A DNA stretch of 64,000 nt from Trichoplusia ni (taxonomy: Eukaryota > Arthropoda > Insecta > Lepidoptera > Noctuidae): contig NC_039490.1 of NCBI RefSeq assembly GCF_003590095.1, forward strand, positions 10,929,834-10,993,833, in the 5' to 3' direction. Of this stretch, positions 13,271 to 24,462 are shown piece after piece. Position numbers and translations under genes: made by a program. The notes below the pieces were generated by a model that was given only the letters and a program-made list of their open reading frames with translations, had not been told where the DNA came from and did not search any database. Each line of letters begins with the position of its first letter. Position 1 is the first letter of the stretch.

Positions 13271-14179
13271 CTAAACACTCTCGAAGATCTTCTTGATGGA
13301 CTTGAGATAGAAGCTGGCGTTCTTGCCGAGCTCCACGAGCTCCGAGTTGCCGGAGTTCCTCCGCTCCACCTTATTCATTATAACCTCATTATTTTCATCA
13401 GATTTCGCATCTTCGTTATTCTCAGCTGATTTCTTGTAGTTGTTATTTTCCGCAGACATTTCGCTGGTGTCAGAAGCTCGTGCCCGGAAGTTTTCGGGTT
13501 CTGTTATGGTGAAATATTGAATAAGTTTTTGATTCCATGTTAATTAAAGAACCAAAATACAAAAAAATATGCCAAATCGGCAAAAAAAGCCATAGTTACT
13601 CTTGTTCAGGTCCGGCTTCCAGATTTCAAAATTGTCGTTGGTGTTATCATTAACGTTATCGTTATTTTCAACTGAAAATTAAACAATTACATATATCTTA
13701 AAATATTAACAACTCAGTTACTGAAGTGGCAAAAAAATATAACTTAATAATTAAACCTTACAATGCACATTATTGTCATTAATTACTTACCTTCGGTCTC
13801 CTCAGCCCGCTGATGAATCCTGCTTCCACCTCCATTTTTGTTGAGGTGATCGTTGAAAATTGAGGACGCGCGGCGAAGTATTTGTTGGAGCTGGTTGGCT
13901 ACGGGGGACGCTGCTATTTGTTTGGCTATAGAGTGAACATCCTCCAGGTTCGCAGTCAGTAGGATGTAGCAATTCGCTGCTTGCACTGACAGAAGAATCG
14001 CTGGAGGAAGAAGGGCCAAATATAAATTTCTAAGAGGAGTAGAAGAGTATCCTAAAAATGATTACTTATTACGTTAATCGAGCTATAGGTCTATACAGGC
14101 TGGATAGAGTTATTTACTTACATAAACTTAATAAAAACTTACTTGCAACACTTAAACTAAAGAGTTTTCTAGTCGCCAT
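13271..14179 (-). CDS. Secreted Asn/Glu/Lys-rich protein of unknown function, 4 exons, 182 aa
   Basis: Coding exons are 14179-14143, 14000-13791, 13671-13600 and 13500-13271 (join on the minus strand). All introns are GT-AG, all junctions are phase 1, and the sum is 549 nt including the TAG stop. The first exon supplies MATRKLFSLSVA. Joined to exon 2 it makes a signal peptide (MATRKLF then SLSVATILLSVQAANC, with cleavage probably after residue 20-23). The mature part starts with a predicted amphipathic stretch (NLEDVHSIAKQIAASPVANQ, then LQQILRR). The middle is low-complexity and acidic, with repeated SAENN/SDENN-type units. A C-terminal helix-like segment follows (LVELGKNASFYLKSIKKIFE), with one N-glycosylation sequon (NAS). 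No cysteine remains after signal removal. Dibasic sites (RR, KK) occur, so a peptide precursor is possible but unproven. I recognise no family. The gene is divergent from NUB1. The gene model is firm; the function is unknown. Confidence 0.82.
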
Positions 14180-14829
14180 TATTTTGTTAAGTGCTTGTAA
14201 TTCCATCAGGAAATGATTAAATTTACTATTAATCATTTGAATCGTTTTAAACTTTTATTGAGTGTGAAATTAAATACCAATATAATCCAAATTTATAATC
14301 ACAATCGAAATTAAAAGTGGACTTATTGCGTACTTTAGTGGTACCTGGCGAATAAATAATGATTTATTCGTCTTTTAAATGCAAATTTGTTGGAACAGAT
14401 TATTTCTATGGCTTCTTTTAGAATAAACTGTTGTCAAAAGTTATTTCTATGTTATACCATTAATTGTTTGTGCATAAAACAGTCAAAATACGCATTTAAG
14501 CATTAATTAAATCACGTGAAATGGAACACTTTGCGTTCAAAAATTACTTCATTGATTTTAACAAAATGTATGCTCTGTGAGGATTGGTAATTTATTTAAG
14601 ACTTGATATCAATTTAAATGATAAAAAATTCTGATGAATCTAGAGTTGTATGAATTACAGAAACCTACAACTAGCTTTAACGATTCTGAACCAAACAAAC
14701 ATGAATTTCATATCTCTTATGTCATGTCACTGTCAACTGTCAGAAATAGAATTGAATTTCGTGAAAATAGTTTGACTTTTTCACGAATCATCTTGTTTAT
14801 TGTATTTCTTTGTCTCCTTTTTCTTAAAA
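14180..14829. promoter_or_regulatory. Divergent intergenic region between the secreted-protein gene and NUB1
   Basis: This 650-bp AT-rich spacer must contain both 5' untranslated regions and both promoters. For the minus-strand gene, TATAAAT (14297-14291) lies about 115 nt upstream of the ATG. For NUB1, an initiator-like GTCAGAA lies near 14739, about 90 nt upstream of its ATG, without an obvious TATA box. The frame at 14634-14840 ends just past the NUB1 ATG and is probably 5' leader sequence. Confidence 0.4.
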
Positions 14830-17800
14830 ATGGAGACTAATCTGCAGCACGAAGATCTACTGATAAAATTGCGCGCTAAACTGAATGAGGAGAAGGTGAA
14901 ACTATGGGAGTCTCCCTTTATTGCTCAAGACAATGAAATAACACAGAGTTTGAAGGTACGATACTGATTTATTTTTGTTTACATCTTCGCAGTTCTAATT
15001 GGAGTGGCGTTTAATAATTACAAACAGTTATTTGTTTACTAAGACCAACAGTTATTGATAGATTTTCGGTCTAAATTATTTTTGTAATATCTACATTTAT
15101 ATTTATACAAGTAAATTTATTTTTAGTTAGATATAAAATCGCTTCGTTTCAGCAATATCTGAGGCATGAATCACACTTAACAATAGTCATAAATTTCTTA
15201 GATTTTGTGTTATTAAAAGTACACTCTTTAATTCTCTCATGAATTAAACTCTTTCATTGAATTAAGGAAGAATATTGTCGGATATTGACTCGACGTCATT
15301 TCTATTAAATAATTTAATCATTTATTATTAAATGCTGAATGCTTGTTGTAAATTTACTTATTCATAATTATCATTATCTTTCTGCTATCAAGCTATTACT
15401 GTAGAAAATTAAACAAGTACATGTAAATTGAAGCTCACTTAAATTAAATTCATAGGATCTTGCTGCCAAATATGCAAAGGACCTATCTCTTGATGACGAA
15501 ACCATACTCAATGCATTGCATGAACTGCAATTGCACTCCATTGAGAGATCCAAGGCTAATGCAGAGTTCAAGGAGACGGGGTTTGCGACCTTCAGGGTGA
15601 AGGCCACTGTGCCCGGAGAGAAGCCTCGGGTCCTCAAGATACAGAAGAAGCTGGATGTACTTGGGAGTGATCTGATTGCTGCTCTAGCAGAAACACTTGG
15701 GGTTTCAGAAAACAGGTTTGTACTATCTTTATAGTAAATTTTTGGTTAATTATGTTTTCTCGGGCAGAAGTGCTTTTGAGACTAGGATTGTCAAACACAA
15801 TGCTATTCTCAAAAGCACTTCGAAAGTGCTTCAAGGCGGGCAAGATGGTGCCCGGTCTATAGGTTTATTTTTATTGTCATTTTCAAAAAGCACTGCTGAT
15901 AAGCTTGTCCTATATTAATTGATTTTGATATCATATTGTATGTATTACTTCAGACTTTCTTTTATCTTGTTTTGACTAGGGATAATAAAGTAATAAAAAA
16001 ATTACTTATTATGCCTGCTGCAATTTGCATTTTCTTTAATAATTAATTACTTGTGTACTTTAATAATGATTTAATTGTAGGGTCAAATTAATATTCAATG
16101 GGAAAGTGATAAAGCCGTCTCCCAGCATAGGTGAGCAGGGGATGAAGAATGGAATCATGTTGATGGCACTGGTCATGGCAGGTGGGTGTTCTTTGATTCT
16201 TGAACTTAAAAAATTGAGATAAAGTGTTTTGGTTGTGTTGGTCTCATTCTGTCTAGATTCTGGTTCCAAGGAGCTTCAATGAAAGACATACTATGTAGGC
16301 TTGATTTAATAAAAAAAACCACTCACCTAAAATTATAGATTATTTTGTTAAGCATTCATTTTGTCTTTCCATAAAGAGATGTTTTTGTGTGTGCATACAA
16401 CTGTGTAAATATTAAATCAGAATTTTGTTAGAGTGTAGAAATGAGTAACAAACATTGTATAATAAAATATAGATATTTAGTTCAAAGCCAATGTTTTGTT
16501 TACACTCATGTCATTTACAAGACTTCACTTGGAAATGGTATAATTTACATAAATCACTAGTATTTTCCTTATAATCTACATCTTAATAATCTATTGGAAC
16601 CAATAATATTGATGCTATGTAAGATTATGTAACATTTTGACTCACATTCAAAATTGAATATTGATATTATTAAGTAGACCTTAAACATAAACTTGTGTCA
16701 ATAAAAATGATATAATTTTACTATTTACTTTGTGTCTCTATTTCTGTATAGCTAGCCATGGCATTAAACATAGTCCCAATAAAGTAGCAATTATTAAATA
16801 TGTGCTCTGCTATTTTCCAATCTTGCATATTGTTTTAGAAACCCCTGAGGATGTGAAGAAGGAAGACACAATGTACATGGAGATGAAGACGGTCCGCGAT
16901 GATGCCACACTGCTGTCTGAGTATGTGGACAACATGGCTGATGACGAGTACATGAAGGTATAACAGACAACACTAATGAATGACCACAAAAAAATTAATA
17001 AGCTGGTTGATAAATACTTCTTGCCTGTATCTTTTACTTGATTTATTGTGCCTTAGACCACGAAACTACACCATAAGACTACCTTCCATCATCAACACCA
17101 TTCTAGCTTTCTCCAGCTAAGTACCAGTGTTATACAAGGACAACTGTCTATTTTACCTTCTCAAGCCACTTGACCTGGGCAACACAATACCTTTTAGTCA
17201 GACTGGTTGTCAGACTTGGACTACCTTCTCTTGAATCGATGTGCAAATGTACAGCTGACAGCACGCTACTTGGCATACATAGAGCGATCTTTGTAGCGCA
17301 ACTCATTAGTCATCAGGCAATCTCATCATGTTCATTAGACAATACTCTGGTAATAGTATTCTGGTCGTACAGTTAGAGGACCAGTCGGGCAAGACAGTGG
17401 AGCTGCCGGCGGCGGAGCGTCGCTCGCTGCTGGTGGGGCTGGCGCTGCACGAGCGCGGCCGCGCCGCCGCCAAGCAACACGACTACCCGCTCGCGCTCGT
17501 ACTGCTGCTCGAGGCCGACCGACAGCTCAGGTAGGCCATGCCTCCTTACAACACCCTGTGGAACCCACGACCCTCGGGACCCTTGAACTTGATCCCCTAA
17601 CAGAGCCTTAACTCCTCGAAAACAGTAAGAAACACCAGGGGTCTTCATTGGATGCTCAATATCATTTGATACCTAATCCCTAGGGAACTCGTATCCTCAA
17701 AAATAATCCTGCACCTAATTCCACTGGACTACTCAGAAAACCACACTCATCCCTTAAAAGCCTGGTGTTGATATACAGTAATCCGTTCTTGGTCTTGGTG

Positions 17801-20800
17801 TACAGTGAATGCAGATCATCAATCCTAAAGACAGTGGATAACTGGGCAGTCCTTCAACTGGACATATCCTGGTGCTACCTCTGCCTGCGCAGTCTGCCGC
17901 ACGCGGCGGACGCGGCGGCCCGGCTGGCCAGCGCAGAGAGCGCTTTCAAGGAGACCTACGGAGAAGACCATCAGAGACTCATTGCGTTGAAGGGGAGTGC
18001 TGGTAAGTTAACTAAAATACTCTAAATCAACTGCTATAAAATTCAGGAGCATGTGTGTGCGTGTGTGTGTGAGTGTGTGTGTAAGCATGCAAAGCAACGA
18101 TGGATGGATCGTGTGAAAGACGATATGGCTGTAAAGATGTTGTGAAATGACTTCGGATAGAAAGGAATGGGAGCAGAAGACTGGCAGGGGAATGATCATG
18201 GTGATGAGGGCTTGTGACGTCATAAATTGTACATAGAAGTGTCGACATGCGAATACTCTATAAACTGTATCTTGATTGCATGACAAGGGAGAATTAAACG
18301 TACAAATTATATACTCATGATAATAGTTTGTCAAAACAACAATGTAGTAAGTCTTCTCTGTTAAGCCTAGACGCGCATAGTAACAGCTGTTTTGCTCCAG
18401 CGAACGAGCGTGTGTTGCTGATGCGGCTGTACCTGCTGCAGGGCATCGTGGCCTACCACCAGAACAAGCGAGCTGACGCCAAGCGACTGCTGGTCAAGGC
18501 CGAGACCGAACTCAACGCTTTGAGGGTGAGTTAATGGGATACTAGGATTTATTACAATTTTCCGTTGTCTTTGATCTTCTGTTCTGATAATTGTGTTATT
18601 TGATTATATTTCTTTTGGACTTTCGCGTGTTCTTGGGTCCGTTGTGAATTGCCACACGCAATAAGTTTTAAGCATGTAGGTAGGGTTTCGTTTATTTTGT
18701 TCACCTTAAGTATGCTTATGCACCATACAAACAGCCTTTGTAAAACGTATTGTTTTTAGACAAGAACACATCTTACACAAGATCTGCAAGAATTTTGCTT
18801 ACATTAGCAAGGCGCTCACTATGGGTCAAGCGTCGTATAAGCTTTTTTATCGCGAACCCCGCTCATGCTGCCTCGGTATCACTGGTCACCTATATGATAC
18901 GTGTTACCCCGTTTTTTTTGTTAAGGCGGTGGAGTCTTCATGGACAACTCCCTCGGGGGAGGAAATGGGTAGTGTTAGACTCTTGGTGACTAAACCTGAA
19001 CTGCCGTGCTATGTCATCCGTGATCTTGTGTGGGTGTATAGCAATGCGTTGCAATCCTTCATACACCGACCGAGGGCTTCCACCGGCCAGTAATGTGAGC
19101 CGGTGGGTCATTTCTCGTGTTGTGTGGCCCTCGCCTCAGTACGTGCTACCGCCGGCAGGTGGACGAGAGCTCGGTCCTGACGCTGATGGAGCTGGGCTGG
19201 TCGCGCGCGGCGGCCCGCGGCGGCCTGCGCGCGGCGGGCGGCAGCGCCGAGCGCGCGCACCACTACCTGGCGGAGCGGCGCGCGCAGCGGGAGCGCGCCC
19301 GGGACCTGCACCGCCAGGAGAGGTAAGCCTGCTGGTGGAGCTGGGCTGGTCGCGCGCGGCGGCCCGCGGCGGGCTGCGCGCGCAGCGGGAGCGCGCCCGG
19401 GACCTGCACCGCCAGGAGAGGTAAGCCTGCTGGTGGAGCTGGGCTGGTCGCGCGCGGCGGCCCGCGGCGGGCTGCGCGCGCAGCGGGAGCGCGCCCGGGA
19501 CCTGCACCGCCAGGAGAGGTAAGCCTGCTGGTGGAGCTGGGCTGGTCGCGCGCGGCGGCCCGCGGCGGGCTGCGCGCGCAGCGGGAGCGCGCCCGGGACC
19601 TGCACCGCCAGGAGAGGTAAGCCTGCTGGTGGAGCTGGGCTGGTCGCGCGCGGCGGCCCGCGGCGGGCTGCGCGCGCAGCGGGAGCGCGCCCGGGACCTG
19701 CACCGCCAGGAGAGGTAAGCCTGCTGGTGGAGCTGGGCTGGTCGCGCGCGGCGGCCCGCGGCGGGCTGCGCGCGCAGCGGGAGCGCGCCCGGGACCTGCA
19801 CCGCCAGGAGAGGTAAGCCTGCTGGTGGAGCTGGGCTGGTCGCGCGCGGCGGCCCGCGGCGGGCTGCGCGCACAGCGGGAGCGCGCCCGGGACCTGCACC
19901 GCCAGGAGAGGTAAGCCTGCTGGTGGAGCTGGGCTGACACACATAGCACATCTAAGATCCCATCATCATCAACATCAGCGCATATTCGTCCCAAATTGCA
20001 CTCCATCAAGCTCTATCTGCTCGCCTCCAGCTCCCGCTAACCATCTTATACATACCACACCTAAGACCCCATCATTATCAGCCCATATTCTTCCTCAATT
20101 GCACGCCATCAAAATCTATCTGCTCACCTCCAGCTCCTGCCAGCCATCTTGCGCAGACCCCAAGACTCCAGGTTCTACAGAATTAATTGTTTGGAGAGCA
20201 TTTTGTGACCCCTATAGTATTCATAAGCTTATGAAATGATGTAGTGATGTGGGGTGCCATATTCAAGTATGAGCATCCAGTTGCGGACACCATGGATAAC
20301 TAGGTTCTGATGTGCACCATGTGAAGCAGGCCCTACGCTTAATTGCGTACGAAACTGCCACATCCCAACTGTATCCACTACAATTCACTCACTTCTAATA
20401 GCAATCCCCTGGGATGCATGCTATTTATTACGTAATCTTCCGATATATAACTGAAAGGAAAAACACTACATTGGCTAATAAAAATTTAGAGAAACACTAA
20501 AATTTTATTTTGGTATAAACTTAAACGAAAGTTGTTTATAATCATGTATAAAAACACAGTTCCGATCAGTAAAATTCAAGTAGAGAGGATTTTATAATAT
20601 GTTTTGCACTAAGATTTCACGTTAGACATTATACTTTAGACAGCGTCGCGCGCTGGGCGTGTGCGAGGACGGGTCGGCGGTGAGCCAGCAGCTGGTGGAC
20701 GCGCTGGTGGGGATGGGGTACTCGCGCGCGCTGGCCGCCGTGGCGCTCAGGAACTCCAACAACCACGTGGCGGAGGCCGTCAGGCTCATACAGGAGCAGC

Positions 20801-23048
20801 CCGAACTGGTAACATATAGCTCTAGTAACTATAATACCTGTGTTTAAAAGTCCCACAGCTAAGCTATAGCCTTTTTCCATATAACATTTATGTATACAGG
20901 TGTCCCAAAACTCAACGATTATCTAAGACCGGATGAAAGGACAAGTAATAACAGATCAGGAAAAACATCCACATCACTCAGTACAGCGATTTTTTTTGTC
21001 ATTGCGTTAATTTATAGTTTCGATTAATAGCATCGTTGATGATAATCCCGAAATTAAAAAAATCACAGCGAAATTGTCCTATTGGTGATCACAGGACTTA
21101 AAAATGCGACGCTCCATTGCATTGCAACAATACACAAAGAATTCGCATACACATATCAAGCTCTACCACTATCGGTGTAATATGATCGTTTCAACAAAAT
21201 TGTCACATTTCCAGCTCGAGAGCGAGGTCTCGTCGGAGACGGACACGCTGAGCTCCGATGACTCCACCGTGGAGCCCGATAACAAACTAGTCGCTGAGGT
21301 AACACATTATTAGAATTCATTAATGTAATAATATTTCACAACTTTCATACGCCATCTAGTCTAAAACGACGCAATCCTTTTATTATGATGACTGATACAC
21401 ATACTTATATATTTTTAAATATTTACAGACATACAAACTATAGAACAATAAATTACATCCAAACATATAAAAAATTATTATCGAACTCATCATACATACT
21501 TTTGTCCTGGGAGGGAATTTTACCCACGACCTCATAAGCAGTCAGCGCCGCTAAATGGTGGACTTTTTACTAACTTTATTAAATTTGTTAGTGTCGGCCG
21601 TATAATCAGGCCGTACTAAGATGCGACCGATTATACTGGAAGCCGAACTGGACCCTAACAAAGTTGAAAAAGTTAGGATGAAGTTGAATATTCCTGGAAA
21701 CGACATAAACTACAACTTGGTATGATATAATTCACGGTAATGCCTATGATTGTATTACAGCTGGAAGCCATGGGCTACGACGGGGAGGAGGCGAGGGCGG
21801 CGCTGCGCCTGTCGCGGAACCACATCAGCGGCGCCGTGGACAGGCTCGTGGCCGGCGGCGGCCGCGTCAGCAACAGTAGGGATATGTTACTTATCTTATG
21901 TGGTAGAGGTCACCACCCCAAACCCACTGGGAGCAACGTGTCGCTGGTTCAAAAAGCTTTTGTTTGATCCACCAATGCCTGAGTCCAGACTCAGGACACA
22001 AAGACATCCAGAATAATCCAGATGTCTTTGCATATGTGACTTGTATGTGACTAGAATGTTCGTGAAATCCCCCGTGACACAAGATTAAATTCTCGCTGTA
22101 AGGATACAGCGAGAGAGAAATAGACAAGGGTCACGTGAGATTCATTAAGACAATGAAGACTGCTGTTACTGTCAAGCTGACCAAGCCAGCGCGACTTTAT
22201 AATATAACTTCATCTTTACCCGACTGCATGTAAGGGTTATCAATTCTGTCGTGCTCATGAGCAACACGCTAATGAAAGTGTCGTCCTCCTAGTTCGATCC
22301 CTGCACAGGACAAAAAATGTGGTGGTCTACATGCATGTGGTTTTGAGGCACTGAACAACACCAACATATAAAATATTCTTCATGTCATGAGTTATAAGTA
22401 GTGTTGACTTTCAGATACAAACCCGGATAATCCGTCTACCAGCGCGGGAGCCGCCGACAAGAGGAAGTTGGTGAAGCACAAGAAAGATAAACGGTGGGTA
22501 CAATTTTAATGATAACCGTGTAACTGTTTCTCTAAACCTAATATCCAATTTTCTGCTTTTTTCCTACTTTAAAAATTTCGCTGTTCTGAGAATTTTATCG
22601 GTACAGCGAAAGGTCAAATATGAACATAATATAGCGAAATGGTGGAAAAACAAAATTGACAGACAAATTTAAAGATTTTTGTCAAAAAACATCGTGCATT
22701 ACTTTTTATCTCTACAAAATATCCCCATTTTTTTAAATCTTTTTTAATTTACGGGGTTTTTTCTGTGTAGAAAATGTCACCCCGATGATTGATACAAATA
22801 TTTAACAAATATCCCCATTTAAATTGTGTAGGTTCTAAATCGAAGTTTCCCAGCTATATTACATTAGGATATAATGAAGAGTCTTTCTGCGAATACCACT
22901 ATAGCTCGCAATTTGTTCTAGAAGGAAAGAGCGCGAGCTTGCCCTCAGACGGCTGACGTCAGCCATCAAGACCGAAGAGGATGACTACCTGGACACGTCC
23001 CTCACCGAGGAGGAGGAGTTCCTCGTGCAGTACAAGTCGCTGCTGTGA
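14830..23048 (+). CDS. NUB1: NUB1 orthologue (NEDD8 ultimate buster 1), 13 exons, 607 aa
   Basis: Exons: 14830-14955, 15456-15715, 16081-16181, 16839-16957, 17373-17530, 17806-18002, 18401-18525, 19159-19322, 20640-20808, 21215-21298, 21761-21875, 22415-22493 and 22922-23048. All are GT-AG and in frame (1824 nt). The length matches the roughly 615 aa of vertebrate NUB1. Order: N-terminal coiled part (1-80), ubiquitin-like domain (about 86-161), helical middle (163-362, including TVDNWAVLQLDISWCYL and LYLLQGIVAYH), UBA1 (about 367-401), UBA2 (432-468, with LVGMGYSRALA), UBA3 (496-535, with LEAMGYDGEEA) and an acidic tail (EDDYLDTSLTEEEEF) like the vertebrate C-terminus. In vertebrates NUB1 binds NEDD8 and FAT10 conjugates and delivers them to the proteasome; the same role is inferred here. 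Exons 5, 8, 9 and 11 are strikingly GC-rich in an AT-rich setting. The exon 2 donor is the weak GTTTGT. Intron 8 holds a 98-bp tandem array copied from exon 8. Confidence 0.95.
17095..17300 (-). repeat. Dispersed repeat (family M) in NUB1 intron 4
   Basis: CAACACAATACCTTTTAGTC followed by AGACTGGTTGTCAGACTTGG is the reverse complement of the repeat at 25055-25235. It lies just upstream of exon 5. Confidence 0.5.
18053..18084 (+). repeat. (GT)n microsatellite in NUB1 intron 6
   Basis: An interrupted GT-dinucleotide run with CG and AG interruptions lies about 50 bp after the exon 6 donor. The antisense frames through it read as poly Thr-His and are not genes. Confidence 0.8.
18937..19085 (+). 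repeat. Dispersed repeat (family G) in NUB1 intron 7
   Basis: GGAAATGGGTAGTGTTAGAC and the following TGCCGTGCTATGTCATC and CAATCCTTCATAC motifs recur at 50146-50262. It ends about 75 bp before exon 8. The copy accounts for the frames at 18750-19093. Confidence 0.65.
19323..19936 (+). repeat. 98-bp tandem array derived from NUB1 exon 8 plus its splice donor
   Basis: Six full units start at 19323, 19421, 19519, 19617, 19715 and 19813, and a partial seventh runs from 19911 to 19936. The units are identical except for one G-to-A change at 19872. Each unit is the first 15 bp of intron 8 (GTAAGCCTGCTGGTG) joined to exon 8 from GAGCTGGGCTGG to the exon end. It lacks an internal 51 bp (17 codons, about 19240-19290) where GCGCGCG repeats flank the gap. 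Each unit therefore ends in the same donor context, GAGAG|GTAAGC. Reading from exon 8 into the array gives AGG TAA, an immediate stop, so only the first donor preserves the NUB1 frame. Confidence 0.95.
19947..20160 (+). repeat. Diverged 109-bp tandem duplication in NUB1 intron 8
   Basis: CACATCTAAGATCCCATCAT at 19947 and CACACCTAAGACCCCATCAT at 20056 begin two similar units. Both contain TGCACxCCATCAA and CACCTCCAGCTCC-like segments. A further partial echo (CCATCTTGCGCAGACCCCAA) follows. The units differ at many sites, so this duplication is older than the adjacent 98-bp array. Confidence 0.75.
21900..22087 (+). mobile_element. tRNA-derived SINE (family E) in NUB1 intron 11
   Basis: It begins about 25 bp after the exon 11 donor: GGTCACCACCCCAAACCCAC, then GTTCAAAAAGCTTTTGTTTG (B-box region altered), then CCACCAATGCCTGAGTCCAG, and the tail GTGAAATCCCCCGTGACAC. 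The frames called across the exon 11/intron boundary read into this element. Confidence 0.75.
22210..22345 (+). repeat. SINE-like remnant in NUB1 intron 11
   Basis: GTTCGATCCCTGCACAGGAC near 22292-22311 is a B-box motif preceded by a tRNA-like stretch (GTGCTCATGAGCAACACGC). It differs from family E and is degraded. Confidence 0.4.
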
Positions 23049-23387
23049 GTGACGTCACAGCACACTAGCGCCAGGCAAGTACGTGGCAGAGGGGAGAACT
23101 AACTGCACAGCCATGTTAGGTGACGAGAATGCATGCGGTGGGAACATATGTAATTTATTGTGGAATTGAGGAATATTGAATGATCACATGATGTTTAAAG
23201 TTAGATAGCAGGCAGTAACAGAACTAGTGGGTTTAACTGTAACTTAATTTTAATGAATACTGGGGAGCTGCGAGAACATGATTTTTTTTTTAAAGCACCA
23301 AAATATTCATATATTTTCGATTGATGAAGTTTGGAATCATATAGTTTGTACTGTGAAAGATGCTATAGAGGAGGACAGAGGCTCCCC

Positions 23388-23393
23388 AATAAA
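23388..23393 (+). terminator. Proximal poly(A) signal candidate of NUB1
   Basis: AATAAA lies 340 nt after the NUB1 stop codon. A distal AATAAA at 25971 is an alternative. Confidence 0.45.
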
Positions 23394-24462
23394 TAGTGTT
23401 CCTTTAATATGCCAATCTTACGAATTGTCACTTAAATTCATTAGTAGTACCAAGACATGTGGTATAAAGGAATGGTGGGTATAAAAGAGCTTAGTGGCGA
23501 CAGGAAACGTAGTGACTGAATAAGGAACTAACGGCATTTGGTCTCAGTCCGGCGAACAGGGCGGTAACTACAGGTTGACAACATATACCTACTTATATTT
23601 ACTTAAAATTTATGTATTTTTTCTTTAAGGCATCGTTTTAACTAAATTTGTTCGAGTACCTACCTAGTTATGACGTTACTGTAAACTATGATATTATAGT
23701 AAAATTATGCACCTGTTATAATGAATTTCACCTGTTAAAATTCTAGTTATTTGGAATTTAGGTACAAAAAAGCTATGACCAAGTAAACCACCTAAATACA
23801 TAGCGTCAGAAAAATATATCTTCAAAAACGTAAATTCTCCTGGCAGAATATTTCTATGCTTTTTAAAAACCTTATTATTGAAAATATAGAAGTTAACAAA
23901 AGTATGCTTAACAACGTGACAATAGGCCTTAAAATCTAATAGCTGAAAGGGGCTTTGAAGAAAAAAGTTAAATTAAACATGAATAAACTACTTATAAAAT
24001 TGCAGTTTCTCACATGGAGTGCATTTACAATAAAACGATGCCCGAAAGAAAGGTTGTAGTACCTGCATTTATTCAGCAGTTTCATAGTCCTAGTCAAATA
24101 TTGAAATTTTTCAGATATACCCATTACATAATACTAGCTGACATTATATTGTCGTCAGCTCTCTTAAATTATACATATTAATCCTCATATACACTATACG
24201 GTTAAAGTATTTTGATAATAGAGATGTTGACAAGATGCGTCTATTTAATCCGTGCATTTTATGTAGTATTGCCCGCAACTCCGTTCGCGTGGAGTTAAAT
24301 TAACAGCGCGCAATAGGTCCGTTGCTGTCCAAATGCCAGGATAAAAAGTAGCCTTGCCCCTCCCCTCCTCCCATAAAATAAAAATGGCGCTGGAACTATT
24401 AAGGTAACAAGCTTCTGGTACCTCACATACTTACCTTTATTCCCCACATTATTAAATGATTT

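Noticed and set aside
15374..15843. Antisense frames over NUB1 exon 2
   Set aside because: They are shadows of the coding exon, whose sense translation matches the NUB1 ubiquitin-like region and joins exons 1 and 3 in frame.
19108..20009. Three long overlapping minus-strand reading frames (248-278 residues) rich in Arg, Ala and Pro
   Set aside because: They are created by the 98-bp array. Because 98 is not a multiple of three and the antisense units lack stops, every frame stays open and repeats the same peptide. There are no splice signals or start context; the sense strand holds the NUB1 exon.
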